This document shows, one piece after another, positions 22,436 through 37,500 of a DNA stretch of 64,000 nt (positions within the stretch are counted from its first letter, which is position 1; the number at the start of each line of letters is the position of its first letter). The notes under the pieces were generated by a model. That model saw only the letters and a list, made by a program, of their open reading frames with translations, was not told the DNA's origin and searched no databases. The stretch is from Siniperca chuatsi (lineage: Eukaryota; Chordata; Actinopteri; Centrarchiformes; Sinipercidae), in NCBI RefSeq assembly GCF_020085105.1, contig NC_058042.1, positions 18,150,001 to 18,214,000 of the forward strand, written 5' to 3'. The position numbers and the translations under genes are program-made.

Positions 22436-22595
22436 TTACAAAGTGAAGGTGGACAACATGTTGTCCTGACTTGAGGAGCGCTTGTACCCCGATGATGAGC
22501 TGAAGTACGTCTCCCCATCGGTGCTGATGTCATCGTCATCGTCGTCATCGTCGTCGTCCAGATTGTTGAGCAGCGGAGCAGAGGTGCTCTTACGC
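22436..22595 (-). CDS. CGNL1: CGNL1 exon 19 (last), acidic tail
   Basis: Acceptor CATGCAG; finishes a split Arg codon and gives 52 residues, then TAA (22438-22436). A run of ten aspartates is followed by ISTDGETYF, corresponding to the human DDMDDDDDLSTDGGS region. The extreme C-terminus ([17 protein letters not shown]) is not like the human one. Confidence 0.92.
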
Positions 22596-25500
22596 CTGCA
22601 TGAGACAGAACAATATTATAAGTAGGACACTGAGAAATGCCTGTGTGCTACAGATGACAACTTGACAACTAGACTACTGGGATATTGTTGTTTACCTGAT
22701 CTCACTTCGTAGAGCTTTGAGCTGGCTCTGGAGCTGCTCGTTGGCCTCCTGTTGCTCATCCAGGTCTCTCTGCAGCTTCTTCTTGCTGTGCTCCAGTCGG
22801 TCGATCTCCTCCTCAGCCTCATCCATATGCCGTTTCAAGGCCTTTAGACGCAGATTCAACTTCAAGAAGAATCAACACGTGCAGGATTAAAAGGGTTCAA
22901 TAAAGATCAACAGATATTTTTAACTATATGGCTGACAGACAGACTATTCATTTAATTCAAGGTCTATAGTAAATTGAGTTTAATGACTAAGTCTGAACCT
23001 GAGAGTGTGTATTACGTACTTGGTCCTTTTGATCTTGCATTGAATGATGTTCTTCTTCACCTTGCATCATCATGTCTTTTACCCTCCTCTCCAGCCTGCG
23101 GTTCACCAGCTGCAGGTTGGCACGCTCCCTGAAACACATGCAGCGCGAGGCATCATCATACATGTGATGCAGCACATCATTCTGACTCGAAGAAATCGTA
23201 GAACTCAAAGAATGAAGAGCTGGTCTGATTCTCTACAAGGTTTGATTACCCAGAGTCAGAGGATTCCTCTGAATAAGGAAATGATTTAAAAGTCACTTTA
23301 TAGTTGATCTACGTAATCTAAATCAATAAGTTAGCTGTGATCTTTACAAAAGTGCCTCCTTCTCGCTCCAACGTTGTAGCCTAAATTTATCAGTGTGTAA
23401 GTATAAAGTCTAACTTTCATCTGAAACCTATAAGTTACTACCTGGCTGTCATACCCAACCTAATGAACCTCTTTACTTTTCAGTCAACCTTTCCCCTAAA
23501 GCTTTCCTGTTCCATCACCTTAACCTCAGCACACCACATCTCTATTCCCAATCCAAGCCTTCGTCTCACCTTTCCTCCCCCTCCAGCCTCTCCTCCAGCT
23601 CCTGTATGCGATCCTCCAGCTGGGCTACCAGGCCCTCTTTGTTGGACTTCTGGGAGCCCTCTAGATGAGACACCCTGCTCTTCAGGTCTTTGTTCTACAG
23701 AGGTCACGAAGAGAGAAGCAGTGAGGTGCTTAACTGGGCAAATGTATGTTTACATATCATAATCATATCAGTGTATCAAAAATATGAATTGAAAATTGAT
23801 GTGAGGATGGATACGATCACATGAAAATGATGAATGAAATGACATGATATGAATGAAATGAGTTGGTGCTTTGTTCTGAGTTTGTAGAGTAACACTGTGT
23901 GTGGTTGTTTCCCTCCCTCCAGTGTGTACCTGTCTCTCCAGAGCCATCTTGTCACACTCCAGGTCCTGTCTGCTAGCCCTCTCCTGTAGGAGTTCATTCC
24001 TCATCTGCTCCACCTGTCAAGCCGAGTCCAGACAGTGTCATCGCTACGGTGCCACACAGTCTGATGACAATTATTATCAGACACTGTCTGAGTCTCACTC
24101 ACAACAGAAACCACTGCAGCGCTTAGTGAGTCAAAATGCTAAACAATAGAGGAGTTAAAGCAGCCTCAGTTAATTGGTGAGCAGGACTTTCTTGTATGGC
24201 TGCATTCCCACTTTTTGTTGAGATCTTCATATAAACTCTTGGTGACACGGGGATTGTAGTAAAATAAATAATCAAATCAATCACAGTAGTTTCTGTAAAG
24301 AAAATATACCTGTGTGCTTTCAGACTGTATACAAAATATTACCTTTTAACCTTACTTTTATGTAAGGTGTGTATTATATAATACGCTTATTCGATTTCTT
24401 GCCGAGAGTTAAGATCAATACCATGTTCATGTCTGTAAGGAAAATGCAAAGCTACCAACAGCAGCCGGTTAACTTAGCTTAGCATAAAGACTGGAAACAA
24501 GGGGAAACAGCTAGCCTGGCTCTGTCCCAAGGTAACAAAATCCACCTACCAGCACCTCTAAAGCTCACTATTTATATAATTATAGTGTAAAAAAAAAGTC
24601 AATGACATGTGGTTTTACACAGGGTTATGTGAATATAGTAAGTTTGCTACCAGGCTAGCCATTTCCCCCTGTACCCAGTCTTTATGCTAAACTAAGATGA
24701 CCAGCTGTCAGCCTTATATCTAACATACAGATACGGGAGTGGTATAGATCTTCTCATCCAACTCTTAGCAAGAAAGTGATTAAGCATTTATCCCAAGACC
24801 AAGTCAAAATATTCCTTTAACACTAAGCTGGTGTCATCATATATGCACTCACTGAACACGAAATCAACTCAGAGTGGTCTTACTGCATTAACATGACAGC
24901 TCAGTGATAGCCAAGTTCAAAAGAAGAGAGGATGAAAACTAATCGATACAGCAGTGATTGTTCTTTCTTTGTGAGGGGAGCTTAGAATTGGTGATATTTT
25001 ATGCCAATTAGTGGGTGACAGTGGGCTGCTCAGATGAACGATGGCCCCTATAACTGGTGCACCCAGCACAGTGCTTGAGGGAGCTGAATCAGCAGACTGG
25101 AACGTACAGCGAAACTAATCTGCTTTGTGAAAGACGGCAGGAGAGGAGAGGGGAGATTACTCTCATTTAGACAGGAGAGGAGCACCTGGTGCCAGGAGAG
25201 ACGCAGGTGTTCTTCCTACTGCCTCTGCTGCAACCCCACCACCCATCCACCCCTCCACCCCATAGCCATACCCCCCTCCCTCTCCTCCCCACAGACATTA
25301 GAGCACACCCACACCAGCACATACCCGCATGCACGTGTGTGTGTGTGTGTGTGTGTGCTAGTGGTGTGTGTGTATACACACACACCACTCAACCTACTCC
25401 ACACAAAGCTTGAGTGTTGCCTTGACAACCGACCTCAGCCTCATGCTGAACCAATGCCACTTTGTCACAATGCCACTCTTTTCTCCTGGCCAGGAATTTT

Positions 25501-28500
25501 TTTTAAAGGGAAACCATTTAAGGAGATTTAAATACTCTACTCAACACTAAGCCTCTCTTGATGTCGCTACGCACATTCATTTCAAATTTTGGTCACAACC
25601 TTTGAATCTGTGTCAGGTCCAGACTGAGAGGAACCTGTAACCAAGCCAAATCGTACAGGCCTGTCTTTGGAGCTCAATGTTTCACATTTCACATGTTGTC
25701 ACATTTCACATAAAAAGGAGTTTCAAAGGTGCCATGAAACTCTGACTGCTGGACTTCATGTGCTGCACATTAGCATAAAATCTATAGGGATGCAATAAAG
25801 CAGTGTTCTTTCAAACACTCCAGAATCAACATCCTCCCTCTGATTAGTAAGCACTCTCCAACATACAAACAACAATCCTAAAAGCACATGTAGTTTATCT
25901 AAATCTTACTTTACAGTGCCTCCGTCAGCAGCTTTATCAGAGTGGAAGGAAAACGCAAAAGCATTTGCTTACGAGGATATAAAAACTGACCTCAAGCACA
26001 AGAACTGGATTTGTTTTCAAGATAAAATTACTGAGCATAATTTCAAAGTGAACTCTACAGCTTGAAAACTTGAGACATTTGGCAGCTTGCATATTTTGGC
26101 TCGAGCGGAGCATTAAGAAGGGTCTTTTGTGGCTGATGCATGAAAATTGGATGGACGCTCTTAGACCACGCTGGCAGGCTGCCAGCCTGAATGATTATGC
26201 AAGATCATCTTACAAAGCAATAACCCGTCCACTTCATCCAGACTACAATACAAAAAAACCTGGGAATTTTGGAGTGTGGATATTATATGTAAAGACACAC
26301 ACACCTGAGCATTGATATGACCCATCAACCTGCATGTAAATCATGTGAATTGACTCTTATTGTTTTGTGGAGATCACGTTTTATTCAGAGATTAGTGATT
26401 GTGGTCATGATGTTAGAGGTGGAAGACAAAGCAACAGGAGATCAGCATATCATTTACAGGTTGAGATGAAACAGAGACATGTCTGTGTGAACTTAAGTGA
26501 ACATGGGCAGCAGGTCACTAACACAGGTGAGCTCTGATAATGAGAATGTGTTGTACCTGCTCTCTTCCTCTGTCTATCCTGTCCATCAGCTGGTCTCCAC
26601 TCTGACGCTCCTCATCCAGGTCCAACTCCAGCTGAGCAACCCTGTCCTGCAAAGCGGAGCAGTCATATCCGAATGGTCACTGAATCTGTTTTCTGAGGTT
26701 TACTGTGGTGTGCAAGTATCCTACATGATTGTCATAAGGCCTTTTGCAATCATTTGACATTTACATGTCTACTAATGACAAAACCTTTATCATTGTGTAC
26801 CTCCATGAGTTTGATGTGTCGAGCTTTGTCGTCTTTAGCTTGAGACTTTGTCTCAGCCTCCACCTCCAGATCGTGAATCTTTTTCTCCAGTGTCTTCTCC
26901 CTGAGCAGAGCCTCATCTCGTTCCCTCTGACACCGCTGCAGGTCCTTCTCCTGGTGTGACAACTAAAATGAAATGCATCAACATACTTCAATAACTGAAT
27001 AATTATTGAAACATTATTGCTTATGGCTAAAGATCTGATTGTCCTGTATAAAAACCTAGATCTTTTTACTGAAAATATTTTGACATTTTTGATCCCCGAA
27101 GATCAGTGGAACTGGTCTAGTAGGGGTTCAGTGTCTCATTAAAAGGACCCTCAGCATGTTATAAATACTTATGTAGTAAGTGTGGATTAAATGATGAAAA
27201 TCCATCTCCTTTGTCATTATGTCATCTTGCTTCCCTTCAAGTATTACTGCTGTAGCGATGACCAACAATTTAGTTGCTGCTTAGGGAAATTATTATATGG
27301 TTCCCATTAGTGAATAATGAACCCAGTGCAGCTAGTGTTTCCCCACTGTGTTCATTCATTCAGCAGCAGCAGCAGCAGTGCCCCCCCCAGCTGGAAATTT
27401 GCCCCCACTGCTTAATGCAAAAACAATGAAAATTCATCATCTGCCCTTATTTCTCAACCAGAACAAATATTTGGCCATTAGTGCAGAAGTGTTCCATATT
27501 TCATTATGTAAATACTTCAGTAAGTCCTAATTTAAGCCATGGATTTAAAGCTGAACATACAAAGACTTAGTAATAGGTGCAATGGGATAATCACATATCC
27601 TCTCTCAGGCCCTGAATTGCAATAAGCACATTTGGAAATGAATAAATTACTGTATTAACAAATGAATAAAACAGATCTAGGGCGTGAAACCTGCTATGAC
27701 AAACTGTTGTTTTTACACTGCCTTCTTGGCCAGGTCTCTCTTGAAAAGAAAGACTTTTAAAGATGTATGTGGCCTACACTTGTAATTTTACTGACAGTCT
27801 GCCAAGTTCACATGGGTGGAGACACACGGGGCATTTGAGAGCAGCTGGAAAAGTGGACTCACTAGGCCCAGTCCAGAGCAATCAGTTACTCAGGAGAGGT
27901 GGAGGAGGAGGATGTGAATCCTGCCAGCACAGCTTTCACAACAATGATATCACAACACTGACATCCTACTCTTCCTGTGCACCAGCTGGACAAAGATACA
28001 TCAGCATGGATGTAGACAGAAAATAAGGATACTGACCTTGTCCTTTGAGTGGCAGCACGTTGTGCATGTCAAATAAAGGCTGAAAGTAATGACTACAGTT
28101 TCCAGTAGAAAGTTCCTCCCAGAGAAGGAAATGTCAATACTCTCTTCTTTTTTCTTTTCTAGGAAGCCTCTTGAGCTTATAATCAGGGCATAGTCTGCCA
28201 AAACCTCTATTAAAAAGGTACCCAGTGGAGTTTTCATTATAAACAAAGTTTTGTTTACAGGGTTAGAGTTAGGGTACACTGTATGTATCCATAAGGCCTA
28301 ACAAACATGCTGGATGCATTTCCTACCTCATTAAAACCTTTGCAACCCTTGATTAATTTTTCTTTAAATCTGCAGTGTTTACATCGGCTTGTTTACAGTC
28401 ATCTTCTTCTCTTCTTTTATTGGCACATTACCTCTAACAACTGTTACCTCCCTGTCAGAAGTCAGCAGAAATGTGTCTCACATTACCCCTGTGCTCATGG

Positions 28501-31500
28501 TGTACATTTTGTCCAAGTGTGCATGTTGGTACAACACAAAACTAAACATTATTTCACAGCAACACTAGTGGTCAAAAACTCCACATGGTTTGCATATTAA
28601 ATATTCTTTCTTTTTACATGACCACATCCAAACTCAACACATCCCACTTTGAACTCACAAAAACAGAAAGTGTCAGGTTTGTATTTGGTGTAAATCTCTA
28701 AAAACAGCAATGTGCTACAATTCAGTGGAAGGACTGTATCATAACATCAGTTCATCACACCTACAGAAAAGTAAGAAAACATCTCCAAAGAAAATCATTC
28801 TTTTACATTTGCTGCCACTGGGTGTGAATAGAGCAAAAAAGCTGACACTGAAGTGTGACAATCAACTATTTCTTATTCACAGACCCTATGACTCACATGG
28901 TCTCAGAAGGTTGCAGATGAATGCTAACCTGCTAACCAGTGATCTTAAGTATTGTTATCTGTGTTACTCCTTTGCTGCTATGGCCCTTTCCTCCCTAAAC
29001 TATGTTATATCTCACAATGTCCTAAAGCATTTCTGCTTTCACTGAACTATAATAAAACTGTTCCTGTGTGGTCACCGTAAATACAATCTCAACTGCCCCA
29101 TCAAATGTTTGAGAGATAAATAAAATGACATAAGCCACCCTGCAACAAAACAAAAACATTCTTCATGTTCCAAAGTGCTGACAAGGATAAATTGCTTAAA
29201 TGCAAACAATGCATAGTGGTCACAAGTTTCACCATTATGGTGTTGTGGTCACCCATCAGAGGATTATAAAGGAATTCTCCACATTTCCCTTTTAATTCTA
29301 ACTGTGTGCGTAAACATTAATTTTAATAAAGAACAGAGATTTTCTACAGCTTGACTTGGCTCAACTACTTCACTTTAATACTATGTTTTGGGTTTGGGAG
29401 GGCAGCAGGGAGCAGAAATACATAAGTGGTGACATCACTCTCTGAAAGGAGAGGATGGTGTTGAAGGGAGGGGGTCAAACTGATTGAGTCAGAACAATGG
29501 CTCATCATCTGCTGTTCTGCATGGGAGGGCTCGGTTGGGCTGACTAATGACAGCCTTGACTTGACCACTCTCACCAAGAAAGAAGTGTCAGCATTCAAAT
29601 CTGTGCTCATTACGTTAGATGAGGCTGACGTAGCCCAATGTACCTCTTCTTGCAGGGTTTTGGTAGCCAGTAGGTACTTATCCAGCTCCTGTCCTCGCTC
29701 TTTCAGAAGCCTCTGCAGCTCTGTCAACTCCCGACGGTTCTTCTCTTTATAAATATCAATCTGCTCCTGCAGCTCCCGAGTGGACGACTGGGACGCATCC
29801 ACAATGTCATTCATCTGCAGTGAGATAGAGTAGAAAGAGAGAAAGAAATGTGAGGGAAAAAAGCATTTAATTTAAATCATATCAAACCTGAATCCTTTCA
29901 AATCCCTTAATTTCAAAAAACACAAAAGTGAAATACTTCAATGGTCATAGAAAAGAAAATGCTCTTCAGGCACTTCTACTATTTCTGCCCTGATGAAGAC
30001 CCTGTGAGGTAAACAACCAACATGCCCAACTAAATTAAGCTTTTAATATACACTGTCTCCTAGCTCTGCCCAAGAGTGCCGAAAGAATATTTTCTTTTCT
30101 GCGACCAATTTTTTTTTAATCTTCAAGAGCAAAATAAGGTGAAACTGAATGAGTACTTGACCTCAGCATTGTTTACTTATGATTTAAGAACTACAACTCA
30201 ACTCTTCGCTAAAACAAAAAGATAAGAAATTTGAAAAGAGATTCATTAGACACAAAGATGAATGAATGAAGGCATTTTACCAAACTGAGACCACCCCATG
30301 TGGTGTCTGCTGGGATAAATTTTACTATACTATATACTCATGTACATTCACCTCCTTCTGGAGTTTCTCCACTGTACGGTCCAGCAATCTCCTCTCATCC
30401 TCAATGTCGTTCTTCATGTTCTTGAATTGCTCCTTCTGAGCCCTCTCTTCTTGTAACCTCTCCTCCAAGTCCTTGTGCTCACTGCTCAGTTTGGTCAAGT
30501 TCCTCTATAGAAGGACGCGGTATTAAAAGATGTCAAACAGTGCTTGTGATAGACATCCACATTTCTCTTCATTCTATGTTGCTAATCTCACCTGCACATC
30601 TTCCAACCGAATGGTCAATGCTCGATTGGCATGTGACATCTCCTCTTCTTGCTCCTTAATTTCAGCAAAAGATTCTTCCAATTGCTTTTTTTCTCTCTGT
30701 TAAGTGGACATTGTGGCATATAAGACTTTCATATAGTATAATATGCTAAAGTGGCAGTGTAGAACTAAACCAGCAATATAATAAAACTGGCATCAGTTGC
30801 AGTTCTGGAACTGACTCCCTCACCTCCAGTCGGCCAACTCTGTCCCCCAGCTTGCTCTCCTGTAGCTTGGCCTCGTCGATGATGCGGTTGAGTTTGGCCA
30901 CCTCATTTTCCAGCTCCTGTGCCCGTCTGCGCAGCCGCTCAGCCTCTTGGGTTAGCCGTCCTGCTTGGCCCTCCACTGCGCCCTTGGCTGCCTCCACTTC
31001 AGCCTTCTCACGGACCATTGCTGCGCTGCTCTGCACATCAGAACAAGACACAGGGCGTCAGTACAAAAGGAAGCAGGAGTCTGTGACACTCAACAGAAAG
31101 TGGAACAAAGATGCACAATGGAACATTTGAGACTCTCTCAAATGCCTCATGCAACAAAAAGCTATTCGAAGTACTCAGTTTCTCACTGAAGTTTTGTTGC
31201 TGTGGAGACACAGAATAACAGTGTCCTCCTGTAATTCTCTCACACTTCATAATAAACCACAATGAAATGCTGAGGGCCACACAAAGTCTGCAGGCTAGCA
31301 AGGCAGACTTGCTAGTCTCTTGTGTCACTAAATTCAAAGTTTTTCCACCTGTGATACTGCTGTGATATGGCTTTTTAGACGTGTCCTGTGACCGCTGTAA
31401 ACTCAGAGTTATACAGTGTTAGTCTGCACCTGTGGCAGTGGCAGAGTTAACAGGGAGTCCTGTGAGCTCTCCTCATGCCCCAAAATTATGAATGAAGACT

Positions 31501-34500
31501 GTCCTTTGGCTCTGACATTACAAGGTGGAGTGCTGTGCAGGAGAGAAAGAATGAGAGACAGACGAAAATACATGTACAACAAGCACACATCTCAATCGGT
31601 ACGACAGATAATAGGTTTCGGTTGCGATGACACCCTTCCAGTGAATGACAGCGTAGGTAGGCAAATGACTTGCAAGGGTTTGTTTGGAAACAAGACTTTT
31701 AGGTGGAATGTTAGGAAACTGGTTTGGCAATTTCCTGTTTATCTCAGTACAGTGATGGATGCCTGCACTTGAACACCTATGGACACAGAACTGCAGAAGG
31801 TGTGAAAATATGTCAAAGTTCAATGCTGTCTTCCTGCACAGGCAGGTTACTCTTTGTTACTCATCACACACATTGTTGACATCCAAGTACGTCACAGCTT
31901 GTGTGTTTGCACAAAAGCATGAAAGCACACACGCACACACACACAGCCTACTGCTTTGAAGAACCAACTGACTGAGTGTGTGTCACCCAACTGGTGACAC
32001 ACTGCTTAAGGGTGGCACAGAAAAAATGCATCAATACAAACAGTGGAACTAAAAACTGGTTTGTTATTCTCAAGCAGTACCTTTATCAAGTGCTGCAAAA
32101 ATCCCTACAGCAGACACCTTCCTGCTAAATTACATCACAATAAAAATAAAATGTGGGTTCCTCTGACGGTGATTTATTTTAAAAAGCATGACAAAAAAAC
32201 AGATTTTAGTTGTCAAGAGATTTTAACTGCAGCAGGCAAATGTAGTAAAATAGTTTTGTGAGTTATAGCACTTTAGTTAGTGTCACTGGGCATTTGAGGG
32301 AGATTTTGAAGGTGGTAACTTATTTACAAATGCAAAATTTTGTTTCAGCTAGAATCCAAAGTCTACTACTCTTCACCCCTTAAAACTCTTTGTGACTAGT
32401 GAAACTAAGGCACTCGTTGGCCAGCTCAGCTTGTCGTCATTCTGTGTGAATAGAGGCACCTCTTGTACTTGAAAGGTGATGGGTGCCTCCCTGCTTCAGG
32501 CCAGTCAGACCTGTTTCCACTGTCACCACAGAGCCACCCTCGCTGCCTCACTGGGTCATTTAGTTTGGTCAAAGGAGTGAGAAGCCCTGTACAGACTCGA
32601 TGCTGCCAAATCCAGAGATAACACTGTTTCACCTCTCAAGATTAGCCAAACCAATGAGAATTAACACAACAAATCGTAGACAAACAAATTAAGACTTTAC
32701 AGTAACTAAATCACAATTGTAAACATTGCAGATGTTATATAAATGAGAATAAACTACTGTAAATATTAGAAACAGCTCCCAGTATAATGCAGTGCAATTC
32801 CTCAGCACCTCAAACTACAGTCTCCAAAATTAACATCAAGTTGAATCAACACCTCCCTAAAACAGTTTCAATAAAAAACTAAACATTATAATTTCCATGA
32901 AGGTAGGATTTATTTGAGAACTGTTGTATTTATATCAATCGAATATCTCATTTATAGCTGACACTGCTGCTAACTGGCGTTCAACCTAAAATGCCCCAGA
33001 TCTGCATCAGTGTTAACGCTGTTATGATCAAGTTACTTCTGATTAAGTCATTTTCTAGGAGGTTTATATTAATATATAAGGTGGGATGCAGGGCTGACCA
33101 CAGCTTTCACTGCAATAATAAAGCATTGATAAGAGTGTGTCAGGATTGTGTTGGTGCTCCATTTTAAAACAACATATACAACAAGTTCAGCCCTCACACT
33201 TCTCTGCCTGTCCCACTTCCCACACTGGGTCACACAAGTTAAAAACATGGGCAAAGCCACCCAGCCAGAAAGAGGGAGACCCTCCTGCTGTCTGTGAGAG
33301 GAAGCAGAGACAACATGGCTGATATCTCTGCTTCCTGTGTTAAAATCGCCTGTGGAAAGATCGACATTTCGTAAAAATTGTAAGACAAACACATAAATGT
33401 CAACTCTAATATTCCAATCATATCCATGAGAACCATATATTACCTATCAGCCAACAATTTCTCATGCACTAGTTATTTAATTTCTTATAAGGTTTCACAA
33501 ACTTGATTCTTTTATTCACTACCGCAAAATGTTAATCATTCATTAAAAGTGTTAAAGCGTTATTTAAGGTTACCTAACAATTACTAAAGAATTAGTACTA
33601 ACAAAGCAATCACTTTATCAGCTATTAGACAACGATTTGTTTGTCTATTTAATAAAATGTTTTAATGCCTCTTGAAATTCAAATTGAACAAAGAGTGACA
33701 ATACAAGCTGACTTCAGTGTATTAGTACAATATCACAGAAGAATATGTGGTAATATCATACAGCTAGTCCTTTTTTTCCTTCTCTACCTGAACTCAAAGT
33801 TTGACTTGGGTCCTCATGTGTTTGTCTAAAGTTGCATATTAACTAACTTTGTGCAGTCTTTGAAACGCGGCACAAATGCTGAAAGTGAAGTATGTGTCCC
33901 GGGTCGTGTGCTGCTGTGAAATCTCTGCTCTCTCGGTTATTCCCACCAAATCAGCTTCCAACATAACAAAATCTGATGGTCTAAAAATAAATACAGCTGT
34001 AAGAAACCTGCAACAAAAAGCCACAACCAAGCAGAGTGTCAATCATTTTCCTGAACTTGTTAATTCCATATTTCTGAGAACTTTAACTTCTATAAATGTC
34101 AAGATTAATCCCTTTATCAGGTAAAACAGATTCAATTTCAAAAACACCATAAAAACTCATGTTACTGTACATAGACTTTCAACTTTCAAGTTTAAATGCA
34201 ACTGAGAGACCCACTATGAGTAGGTACAGAGTACTGTACAGCTGCTTTTGTCTTTAGCACAAAGTCCACAAGTCATTAAAGGTGCTAGGTGGCATTTTTA
34301 GATCTCGTTCAGAATTTCTGTAAACAGAAAAGCCAGCTCTAGCATGTTGTTATTTCTATCCCCTCCCCATTCCTGATGTTGCTCTGCATATGTTTTGTTT
34401 TCTTTTTTTAAGACAAACATGTTGGAGGTATTTTTTCCATATGTTTTTCCATATACAGTGCAAAGGCTACCAATACTCCTCCTGGTGATTAGCTGCTTTA

Positions 34501-37500
34501 TTTATCCTTATTACACTAATACTTTTCAAATGGATTTGATAATTTATGTTAAAAAACAATGCATACAAATAAAAAATACATTGGTACTTCTCAAACTGAA
34601 TTTAATACAATAAATAATATACTTAATATTTCAATGTCATCAAGTCAAAGGTATTACTGCTGGATGCTCTTTGTTAAATTGCTGATAAGCTGTTTTCTGT
34701 TTTCTAATTTCACTGGTGCACTCTGCAGGTACTCCAAACCAGGATGTATTGAAACACATGACTTCCTTTTGCAGCAGCTGCAAAAACATGCTAACTGGAC
34801 CAGACAAATTGATCGGCTGATACTAAATGAAGCTTCTACAAAAGTTCCATAAGGAGGACATTTTCTCTCACATTTCCTCTCTCTCTCTCTTTTTTTTTTT
34901 ACTGCTAGTGAATTCCCTCTCTTTCTTGTGCTTCCTGTTGTCAACTCACATTTCCAGCCTCGCAGTCGTTTCCTCTTTCCTGTGCTGTCAAAGCTCTTCT
35001 CATTCACAAATTTCACATATCACTGATATCTTTAACTTTCCTTCTGCACATTACAAACCATTCTGTATGATTATCTCTTTTAGAGCAATAATTGCAAAAC
35101 CATAACCTCCACCTCACCATTACCTGCAGACTGTAATACTGATTCAACACCACCTGCTGTCTCTGCACCACCACAAGCATCTATAGACTCTAATAAGAAT
35201 CCTAACTCTTACATTCATGGGCCAGCATGCTATGAAGATGTTCCACCACCAACATTTTATTCGGTTTCTAGTTGACTTCTCATTGAAGTACAAGTTATTA
35301 CCTCCTGCCCTCACAAAGTCAGTCTAAACACAGAGATTAGAGGTTTGCAAAGATGCTAAAATATGCGTGGCAGGCTAAAATAAGCCTTGTAACTCTTGTT
35401 AAGTCTGTCTAAAGACTGATAAGCAGCAAGGTGAGTGTTGCAGACATGTATTTTATGTTTATTGGCCAGTCAGCTGCTTACTGTTTGGGTGGTGGAAGGT
35501 AAAATTAAGTCACAGACCCTGTTTTTACTCCATCGTTGGTTTGAGCTTTTTGACAGCTGAAGTGATGCAGCCTCATTGTGGCAAAGAAAAAATGCCTTTG
35601 TTGCCTTTGATGGAAAGGAGCTACATTTACACACACATGACTTTATAAAATAAAACTGCCCAAGGTCATTCAGAGTACAAGTCATTTCCTTTATGGTATC
35701 ACATTATCTGAACTTAACCCTAATATCAGGAAAAGAAATTCAAAAAAACTTTGTTGGCAGTGTAGAAGCCTGGATTTGCTTTGCCAACAGAAAGTATGTG
35801 TTACAAATACAGCAGCATTCCTCATAAAAGATGGTACAACGACCTGAGGTTAACTTGAACAGAAGGCCTGTCATGGACTGAAAGGAAGGATTGAAGTAGA
35901 AATTAAAACGTGACATCTGAGGAGCGTTGGCATATCTTTGGTCAAAGGAGGACGGTAATCAAATCTTGTCTCGTCCTTAGAGAAATGGGAACACAAACCT
36001 GCTTTCTCTGTGCAAAGCCAAACTGCAAGCTTGCAGGGGTGTGTGGATATAACAGAATTACAGAGACTTGTGAGATTGTGACCATGCAGATGCTCTAAGA
36101 GACATTGATGTTTCTGATTAAAATTAAATAAATAAAAAGAGAAATGTAAGAAAATTGCTTCCTAAAAATCACTTTTATTTTGCTAAAAGTCCCAAGTCTT
36201 CCCTAAACTGACAAATTTGACTCTTTGGTATTTGATTGTTGACACCAAACACACTATTTGCTGACAACTGAGGCCACAATTGAAAATGTTTTGATTTGCC
36301 ATCATCACAGTGCACCACAGCTTGCAAGATTTATAAAACAACACATTCATCAGAAAACAGTTAATACACAATCGTGATCTGGAGCAGAGGTTCTCTGTGG
36401 TCCCAGGGCTGCACAGAAAAACAGTAAAGTTTTTCACTCCCTGGCCATCAGTACAGTCACTCACTGTTTCCATCCCAAAGACTGTAGGAACACTTCCTGT
36501 AGTCAGTGCAGAATTATATCCAAATTAAATCATTTATTTTTTAGGTTTCCTGGGACCAGACTTGATCTAACTGGGGTCTGTGATCTCATCTGATGTTTCT
36601 GAATATTAAAAACTTTAGGATCATCTAATCTACACACTTTTATTTTTGTAAAAATATTCAGCAAAGATCTATAAATCCATTAATTTCTCCAATGTAAAAC
36701 TGGATCGTGCATTGTGAAGGCAGAAACTATGATGTGAAGCACTGTAACAGATGTACCCCTTCTTAAAAATAATTACATTAATTACAGAGCATTTATCAAA
36801 ATTAAGAATGTTAGTTGGGTGTGACTCAGACTTTGACTTTCAGGCTTCACAGTGCCAAAACTCAAAGGCTCAGTAAAGTCTCAGTAGAAAAACAAAGAGG
36901 GGAGAAAACTTTGTTTCTAGCTTTCCAGGCGGAAGATAAGGTTTGAATAAACCTGTGAGCGAGAGAACACCCAAAATCCACATCCTACACAACAGTTCAA
37001 GTCTGAAGACTAACAACCTAAACATGGAGATCTCAACCAACACTTTACACATTTACAATAAAGTCCAACTTCATGTATCAAACCAGTCAGCTGGCATAGT
37101 TACAAATATAAGATCAAATATAAGATTCTGATTTGTTATTTCATGTGGATTAGAAGAAGGCGGAACATCAAAACATTTGTAATTTTTCACATGGTTCACA
37201 AAGTTGTTTTTTCTACAACTGCCTACAACTACACAAGAAAACACACTGACTGCCTTTCAAAGCACTGCTTGATGAATGTAAACTCTTCTTTTTTTGACCA
37301 CTAGCCTCAAATGTAATCTCAATAGATGTGTATTTAACTTGACTCCTGCAAGTTGTTTTGGCAGATTAGGCTTCCACCACATCAGTGTTCACAGGCAGCG
37401 AGGTAAAGGAACAACAAACACAAAAATCCTGCCTGATTTCACATGGATGTGACCCTCATATGGCCGTGCAGCGACATTTTCTGAACGAACCGTTTCTGAC

